A model generated the notes under the pieces. That model was given only the letters and a program-made list of their open reading frames with translations, made no database searches and had not been told where the DNA came from. From NCBI GenBank assembly GCA_030062745.1, contig CP099839.1, positions 25,967,324-26,031,323 of the forward strand: DNA of 64,000 bases, given 5' to 3'. Shown here one piece after another: positions 56,868 through 64,000 of the stretch. Each line of letters opens with the position of its first letter. Within the stretch, counting starts at the first letter, position 1. Source of the stretch: Capitulum mitella (taxonomy: Eukaryota > Arthropoda > Thecostraca > Pollicipedomorpha > Pollicipedidae). Both the position numbers and the translations under genes were made by a program.

Positions 56868-57724
56868 AGACACGGCAATTTTCGCGCCGGCTGTCCGCGT
56901 GCGCCGCAGCCGTATGCAGTAAGAAATTGACGGGAACTAATTTTAGCGTTCCTTTATTTTTGCGAGAAAAGCATATCCATGTAAATTTTATTGATCTTAG
57001 TGGTTCTCGTGATGGTTTTCCATGCTTACATTTTGGGAAAATTCATTAGTTACCAATCCACACAATTGGCGGAGCTTTATTCGCGAGAGCCTGTTTATTT
57101 CCAAAATATGGTACTTTTTGAAACTTTTTCAGGTTCCTGGTATGACTTACCTCTGCGCAAGCCAGTTGTGCCATTTTCTACCCATTCTGAGTAATTCATC
57201 GCTAATTTTGACGGTGGTACACTTTTGCTCACTACAGTTATTCGTGACATGACCTCAGGTCAATGGCTGGAAGTCATTGATACTTTGCCCAATGACGGTA
57301 ACTAGATGTCTGCTTCACTCCATACTAAAAATGTTATGGAATATTCCTTGAATTTCCGAAAAAAAACGACGACATGTCTTAAAAATGGGCTTGACCTTAG
57401 GTCAATGCCCGGAAAATTCCGAAAAATCTGGGATAGAAGGTTTGTTGCATCTATCAAGATGACTAATCCCTGAAAGTATTATTGTGATATCTTGTTTTCC
57501 GAAAAAGTTACAGGGCGGTATACTTTTTTGGACATAGGTCCGCTTGACCTGACCTAGGTCAGGCACCTGACCTGACCTGAAGTTAAAACTTTGACACAAG
57601 GTGTAAAAATGATGAAGCAAAAGGTACACAAAGTTTCGTGGCTCTGTGTGAGTTCGCTCTCTCGCAGTCCCAGAAAAACCTCAGGAGGGCAGTCAACTGA
57701 CCCCCCCAGTCGGCGGCCGGTTAA

Positions 57725-59980
57725 ATGTATTATGCAATACATTTGATTAAATGTATCATGCAATACATTTAAACCAATAGCAGTGAGCTCCTTACGATAC
57801 ATATGAAAGTAAATGATGTCTTACAAATAAGTCATTTTTGTCAGCAGATATATGATATGAAGACGTACAGGTCACTTGCCTGATCTCAGGTCGATTCGAC
57901 TAAGGTTGACTTTTTTGGCGACTGACTTTTGTCTGAATCAATAATTTTGTCCGGCAGGATTTTCATGGGTTCATATTTGGATATGAATCATATTCAGAAT
58001 ATGAAGGATACAAAGCATTTAATTGGAATAGGTCAATACCAAAAGGACGGATCACAGATAGCGACTGTGCAATGCCAGATGTTGTAGAGTGGTGCAATCA
58101 CATATTACTGGCAACCAAACATGACCATGTATGCCACTTTCTCCATCACGACTCTGACAGGGCATAACACAACTTCATCCATTATGGCCTACCATGTTGG
58201 CTGTGTAGTGTAATGCCTCCTCACCAAAGGATAAATCAATAAAATGGTCAAAGTGTGCGGTAAGATGATAAGATATGCTCAACCCCGATCACAGACCAAT
58301 GGTAACTGATCTGATGCTCAAATCCAATCGTAAACAGGAAAGGAAGCACCGTGGTACCTTCTGCAAAAGCTGCTTCAGCGAAAGTTTGCTATTCGAAGAA
58401 AGGACTACGAAATGGTTTGCAGACTGCAGACTAAAACGTTACAATTTCTTGCGATTAGGGATCAAATTTCACTCCTCTTGTTGCGAAGAAATGGGATTGG
58501 GCTGCAATTCCTTTGAAAGGGATTTTGATGATCCCTGGAGACGCAATGTCGTATAATGCGATCCAGCCAATGGGACATTGCAGCTGTAAGATGCCACAAG
58601 TAATAGTGCCGTGCCAGTGACGTTCAACTGGAAAGGTTTCCATCTGCGCGTGAGTTGGCGGATCGTTCAAAAAGCACGAAAAACGTACCTACAACATGGG
58701 TGCCAGTAACTGGTTCGGTGGAATCGGCTGGTATCAAATCCATGTCAGACCGTGATACCGAAGAGTGGTGGTGGCTGATGTCTGCTCATGCCAAGGACAG
58801 TTGAAAACGAATGACTTCTCTGTCGCAGAAAGCAACGCATCCGAAGATACCGTTGGATTTGCAGTAGCTTTCTTTCGGAAATCACCACATGAACTTGACA
58901 CAAACCGTCACATCGGCACTGAGGAGCAAGCGTGAAAGTCTCTGGTGTGGACTTGAGTGTGCTAGACCACATCCTTAACGACCAGCGGGACCTCCCAACA
59001 GTGCCAAAAAAGCCTGGAAATGGATAGTGCTTTCTTCGCGAGTGTAGGCCCCGGCCACCCAAAAGACAGAAGCTGGAACCCTCCAAATGTTGCTAGATTG
59101 GTCGCGATTACGCTAAATTGTGTTCTTGTATACGCAGACCCGTAAGTAAGTTTTCCCCTTTCATGAAAAAACGTGTAACGTAGCAGTCCCGTTAGACAAC
59201 CGCAACGATTTTTGAATGGCTCCACCACTGAGGTCTCGTGTTCAGCAGCCTAATACGCCTCAGTAAATCCAAGTTCATCCGTCGCAAGTCAGGCTGTACC
59301 CGCACTAGTCTGAGCGCTTCCACACAATGCAGGGCCGAAGAAATGACCCTCAGAAAATGACCATGTATTGAAATATAATCTTAGCTTCATAATGTCGGCG
59401 TGACACATGCTGCAGCAAAGGACTTTTCGACAGAAGGGTCATGCTGTTTCACATGTACACTTGCATCACAGCTATCAGGGTTGTGTACATCAACGTGGAT
59501 TCCAATCACGAGCTGGCTCAATGCCGGTGTAAATAACTGTGTCGTGGCATCTGACCAATGAAGAATTTCGATAAATCCATTTCGTACAGGCCAATGGCTG
59601 TTCATGTAGAGCTCATTCATGTTCCACAGTTCCACAGGCGTTACTGCGTTGCACTAAGCGCCCCCATTCACTCTCAGTGCCCGCTTCATGGGACGCCCTG
59701 TAACATAAATTGCATAGTTTGCAGTTTTATTTTCTCAACTGAAGTACACTCGGTGAGTCAGTCAAACTGAATTTTACTGCTGAAAGATACAGGCTTTCCG
59801 CAACATTTATGGCTAGTCATTAATGGGCTGATTACATCCAACACTTGTCGGTGTCATATGCTGAACTGAAAACAGTTCTTAAAAACAGTCTTAAACATGA
59901 TGTTTTTAGTTACCAATTGCCAGCTTCGTCCATTAAAAAACTGTACCGATGACTACAAAACGCCTGGAAAAGAGGATGCG
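57725..59980. other. Intergenic, unclassified
   Basis: Begins with a two-copy ~27-base palindromic repeat (TTAAATGTAT.ATGCAATACA, 57721-57771). The remaining 2.2 kb between two TTAA elements has short broken open frames on both strands. I could not match them to a transposase or gene. Confidence 0.4.
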
Positions 59981-62666
59981 TTAACCTTCCCCGGACTGGG
60001 AGTTTATGGGAAACCCACGTCCGATTTTCTGAGGCTAAGCAAAAAACGAAGGGATGCAGAGATACGAAACTTGGAGTACCTTTTCATGAATCATTTTTTA
60101 CACCCTGTGCCAGTTTCTGAACTCAGAATCACCTCGGATCATTGACTTGGAACAGGTCAAGTCAGACCATGTTCCAAAAGATCAAAGTCGCTTAACATTT
60201 TGTGAAATGCATCGATTGACATGGGACTTCGCATACTAGTAGAGGATGACAAATGGAACAATTCTGCTACCTCAATTTTTTTGGAAATCTTTAGGTCATT
60301 GTACCTAGGTCAGACGAATTTGCGGCCATTTTTACGTTTGCTTTTGAGACTGAGGGACTTGTTCGACACTTTTGAAGCTTGGGTATGCACATGGGAGTTG
60401 GGGTCATGCCACGTTTTATACCAAATTTTCAGACCCACAACTGAGTGCAATTCTTTGCTTTACAATCTTGGAATATTTATTGGCAGTCATACATGCTTTG
60501 GAAACACTGATATAGAATAAGAACGTATTTGACAAAGGTGGCCTAATCCGTTTGGACCCGGGCTGACCTGATCTGACGTTTCGAAACATTAAGCTTGTTT
60601 TCAACACGAACGCATTTGATATAGTCACAAATGAAAAACCTACGCCTATACCTTTCTTCCATAAAGTTTGCACTAACCCAGTTCTCTTATTCTCAGTCAT
60701 CAAAAGAAAGATCCTTGATATCATGAAAGTTACTTCCCAATATTATGTCAAACACTAAGCTTTTGCATTGAGGCAATGCCCATCGTCCGGTATCTGAGTG
60801 ACTTACGCCAAATTGTTTGGGCACGGGTTTCATGATGTAGGAAGGATATAACGTGATCCGATGTTAAATAATTTTATGTTGTACTGTGTCGGGTCAATGG
60901 TAGTGCGACAGATGATATGACAAACGCCAGACACGCCCGATGCATACGCCCTAGTACCTTGACCTAGGATGACCTTGTTTGACTTTGCTACTTGAGGACT
61001 TCATATGCAGACATGTTTGTGGCGTATTCAAGCCAAGACACATGCTTAGGCATTTAGAAAAAACGAGACTCCTGCGTTTGCAAAAAGACGATTTTTTGCC
61101 TTCATGTTGCTCTTTCCTTGTAATAGTCAAATTTGGCCTCAAGTGTATTTTCTCCACACCCAAATGGGTAAATCAGGCATTCTTTTTATTGTTCACCTGT
61201 TTAATGCACGCAGAAGCCTTGCTTATCGAAGTTTTCTGCAAATGACAGCAGGGTAATTTAACCTAAGGAGACCTCTACCGACCTTAACCCTATTCCCGGA
61301 AGGCTAGACGGTATGGTCGATTCCCGGCAGGGGGGCGGATTCGGCCCCCCCCCCTGAGATCTCGAGAACTACTCGTCCGATTTCATCGCAACAAACGGCA
61401 ATCGATTTGCCGTGACGTGAACTACATTTTTGTAAAAAAAAATTCAAAATTACGAAATTTGTGGATACAGGGGAGCAAAAATGTCAAAATCAGGGGTACT
61501 TTTGGACTTCTTATAACTACCTTGTTTATGGACCGATTTCGATGAAACTGGCATCAATCGAGAGATTATAGATAGGGCTTTTACCATGGGTCCGCAAATC
61601 TGAAATTTTAAGAAAATTCATGGGCGTTCACAGGGTTTCAAAAATAGGAGGATTAGTTTTCTAACAACTGAATGAACAAAAGAGGCAAACACCCTTTTTT
61701 GGCTTCTGCTAGTCATGTTATACTAAAGAAGTACAAATCGCATTACAATATTTGTATAATGTTAGCATAGGCCGTGCCAGGGACATGAAAAATGGGGAAC
61801 TGTCATGGTCACGCGTTTCTCAGATCAACTTGTGACCTTTGACCTCAAATGACCTCCGGTGACCTTCGGATCACTTGGAATGATTTCGTGTGCATTTGAT
61901 ATTATCTATAAACGTTTTCAATCATTTGAATTCACTCTATTTCAAAAAAAACATTTTATGGCTATTACGATATAGGGTACGCGCACTGACATTTTAGATC
62001 ATAGCTCCGTGACCCAACTTGATATCAATCTGAAACTTGGTACACAATTAGGAGGCACCCTTCTACGTGATATATATTCTGGGTTTGGTATTTGAAAAAA
62101 ACGGCGTCGAAATTATTACGAAAAAAACAAATTTTAACTTTTCACCTTGACCTGACCTTGAAAAATGACCTCAGGTGAACAAAAGGACATCTGCACATTG
62201 TGCAACTATCTAGCTATACATCCATATAAAGTTTTAAGTTTTATCTTAAAAACTCTGCTTTTGGCAGACATTTTCTTTTTACCCTTGACATGGCCAAAAA
62301 TGGCATGAGGTGCCTCCCAAAAACGTTGCCTGGCTCCGCCCCTGAGCAAAATAGAATTTTGAAATTTCGTCACGGCACGTAGAAAAAATAGCTAGGAAAA
62401 GTGACCAAGTTTCGTGAAGCTGCGTTAAAAAGCCTGGAATTGGCAAGCAAAAGACCCGAGGGGGGGGGCGGATTCAGCCCCCCCTGCCGGGAATAGGGTT
62501 AATATTGACCTTATTTGGAAAATCTAAGTGTTTTCTTCTGCTTTTGCCAAGGACTTTCCAACGGTGTTTAATTTTTCCGTTGGGCTTATTGTTTTCGAGA
62601 TCTTGGGGGTCACATGAACCCCAACACGGCGAAGGTGGATCCGGAGGCCGGCTTGGCGAAGGTTAA
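59981..62666 (+). mobile_element. TTAA element family 3, copy 2, split by family-2 element
   Basis: The left end is TTAACCTTCCCCGGACTGGG and the right end CCGGCTTGGCGAAGGTTAA. It aligns in the same orientation with 37235-38767. A complete family-2 element sits at 61284-62502. Without it the copy is about 1.47 kb, matching copy 1 (1.53 kb). Confidence 0.85.
61284..62502 (+). mobile_element. TTAA element family 2 (1219 bp), nested in family 3
   Basis: TTAACCCTATTCCCGG at the left is the exact reverse complement of CCGGGAATAGGGTTAA at the right: a 12-base perfect terminal repeat inside duplicated TTAA. Both ends carry a subterminal hairpin (GGGGGCGGATTCGGCCCCC; GGGGGCGGATTCAGCCCCC), then on the left side a TCTCGAGAACTACTCGTCCG box. 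The interior has TGACCT/AGGTCA motifs and no transposase. It is the best-preserved of the TTAA elements. Confidence 0.92.
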
Positions 62667-64000
62667 AAAAGTGTTCACGCGAAATTATGGTTGAGGGTTA
62701 TGTTTTGGAATAAATGATAACTGAAATAATATCTGTTTAAGAAATGCGAACGTTTGAAACCAACAACATCTTAACGCAAACAGGTTACACCGCGAAGATT
62801 CAAACTGTTGTTTGGTATATCCAAAACCCATTTAAACCTACTCCTAACTGTACCAATGTCTCTCATCAAGCTGGTCTGGCTTTCCGATTATCTTAATTTC
62901 CATCCTTTTTGTTGGGCTAATTTCCCTTTCCGACCAAGCCAATAACTTTTCCTCACTGTTGTAGCGTCAATAAACAAAGACAGAACAAAGCAATTTGCAA
63001 AGATGATTTGAGGAATGTCTAACAGAAAATAAAAATGAGTGCATTGTGAGGTCAGATGAAAACGATATAATTTTGGCGAACTGGCACTGGCGATATCATC
63101 AAGCTCACGTCTACCATATTCCCAGAAAAGAAACGTTTTGCGAGGCCATGAGCTGCATATTCGGTAGGCAGCTACAATGTTAAATACGATAATGAGAATG
63201 TCTCCTGTTGACATCAAGGGAAGTACTATTGTGACATGTACGATATTTCAGCTACTAGGCTATTTTAAAAAGAAGCTCAGTAGAATTTTTCACATTTGAA
63301 ATATTCAGAATCTAATCTGAAGGAATCCTGCACTCGACTGCGGCCATTTTGTTCCGCAGATATAAGTATTGTTAAAAATGTCGAAAAAATCGTTTGCCTT
63401 GGTTACCTAGTTATTTTGACAAGGTTACGTGATTCCACCACTTCGTCTTACTCTGAGTTGACGTTCAAACCGCTTAAGGACGACTGTGTATTTTGAGCAC
63501 TTATTCCTAATAAACTAAGAGGTTTGCTGCTAAAAACATTATACAGCATGACATCAGAAATGCTGACGTCGTTAAAAAGCATACGCACTTCACGTTGAGA
63601 TACATACACAGTAAAATAACGCAGACTGCAGCCTACTTAGGTACATGTCTGAACTACCTATACTCTGCATATGAGTTAACTCATTTCTACTTCTTTTTCC
63701 AGCCTAGCCAAGTTCATTTGCAACAGACGATGTGCCATTATCCGTCATCATTAGATGCCGATAATGTCTAATGGTGCCTAGAGTACAGCTTAGCAAAGGG
63801 ATACTGCGGTCTTTCCATTGGCAACAGAGAACTGGTCACATGCCGTGAATAAAAATGGCGTCATGGGCAAATTGTCCTGAAACATCAGGTTGCGCGTGGG
63901 ACAAAGCAGGCAGCGAAGCTTAACTAATGCCGTCAGTTACGCGGTGTGCGACGCAGGCGATGCCATGTGTCCTGGACAGACCCTGCTTGGTGGGCTAGGA
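62667..64000. other. Intergenic, nothing recognised
   Basis: This is AT-rich sequence. A 109-codon minus-strand frame (62888-63217) has no motif that I recognise and an AT-rich codon style. The window ends without a further gene. Confidence 0.4.

Larger units (their letters stand above)
55290..57724 (+). mobile_element. TTAA element family 1, copy D/F, split by a nested copy
   Basis: It begins TTAACCCGCGCACGACCGTC at 55290 and ends CGGCGGCCGGTTAA at 57724. Its left part (to 55655) and right part (from 56864) are separated by complete copy E. Removing E together with one TTAA leaves about 1223 bases, the usual family length, and restores the sequence GAAACGTTGG-TTTAA-AGACAC found unbroken in copy E (GAAACGTTGAGTTAAAGACAC at about 55995). 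Confidence 0.9.

Noticed and set aside
58000..59980. Possible transposase between two TTAA elements
   Set aside because: I translated both strands looking for a piggyBac-type or other DDE pattern. Frames are short and broken and no catalytic block was recognisable.
62888..63217. 109-codon minus-strand frame near the window end
   Set aside because: AT-rich, no domain, no splice context. Not enough to call a gene.

Overview
This is a eukaryotic (metazoan) window. Coding sequence is cut into short exons with GT-AG introns, the exons are mostly GC-rich with G or C in the third codon position, and the rest is long AT-richer DNA full of short non-autonomous transposons, (TA)n microsatellites and satellite-like arrays. 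The carboxylesterase and MTFP1 sequences and the repeat content fit an arthropod, perhaps a crustacean or other non-insect arthropod. The lineage is inference. There is no sign of bacterial operons, CRISPR arrays or rRNA, and I found no convincing tRNA.

Layout: (1) 1-4140 is mostly gene-free, with a GC-rich patch (541-970) and a diverged TTAA-flanked element (2470-3787). (2) 4141-10770 holds a CpG-rich promoter/leader region, a possible 146-aa single-exon ORF (4472-4912), and a two-exon gene (5838-6576 joined to 10071-10159) for a 275-aa Arg/Ser-rich type II membrane protein. (3) 10771-23821 is intergenic. It contains a large fold-back element built of inverted ~140-bp repeats (about 13480-16010), a near-identical 90-bp direct repeat and a 239-bp hairpin MITE. 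(4) 23822-42506 is a complete nine-exon type-B carboxylesterase (572 aa) with signal peptide, intact Ser/Glu/His triad and a C-terminal RDEL ER-retention signal. Its introns 3 and 4 are loaded with transposon remnants (mariner, probable Penelope-like, TTAA elements). (5) 45098-46210 on the minus strand is a complete three-exon MTFP1/MTP18 gene (178 aa), convergent with the esterase. (6) 46336-48085 is a large inverted repeat just upstream of MTFP1. (7) 48086-64000 has no gene I can support. It is dominated by TTAA-flanked elements, two pairs of them nested inside each other.

The strongest unexpected signal is a group of at least four families of 1.2-1.5 kb TTAA-flanked elements with GC-hairpin ends. 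Two nested insertions can be read out base by base against related copies that lack the insertion, showing TTAA target duplication as in piggyBac-type transposition. The elements and the fold-back array also carry nuclear-receptor half-sites (AGGTCA), including IR1 sequences that match the consensus ecdysone response element exactly and DR1 sequences. They could therefore act as dispersed hormone-response elements.

The three supported genes show no common pathway. The esterase would act in the ER lumen, MTFP1 in the mitochondrial inner membrane, and the type II protein in a secretory or plasma membrane.
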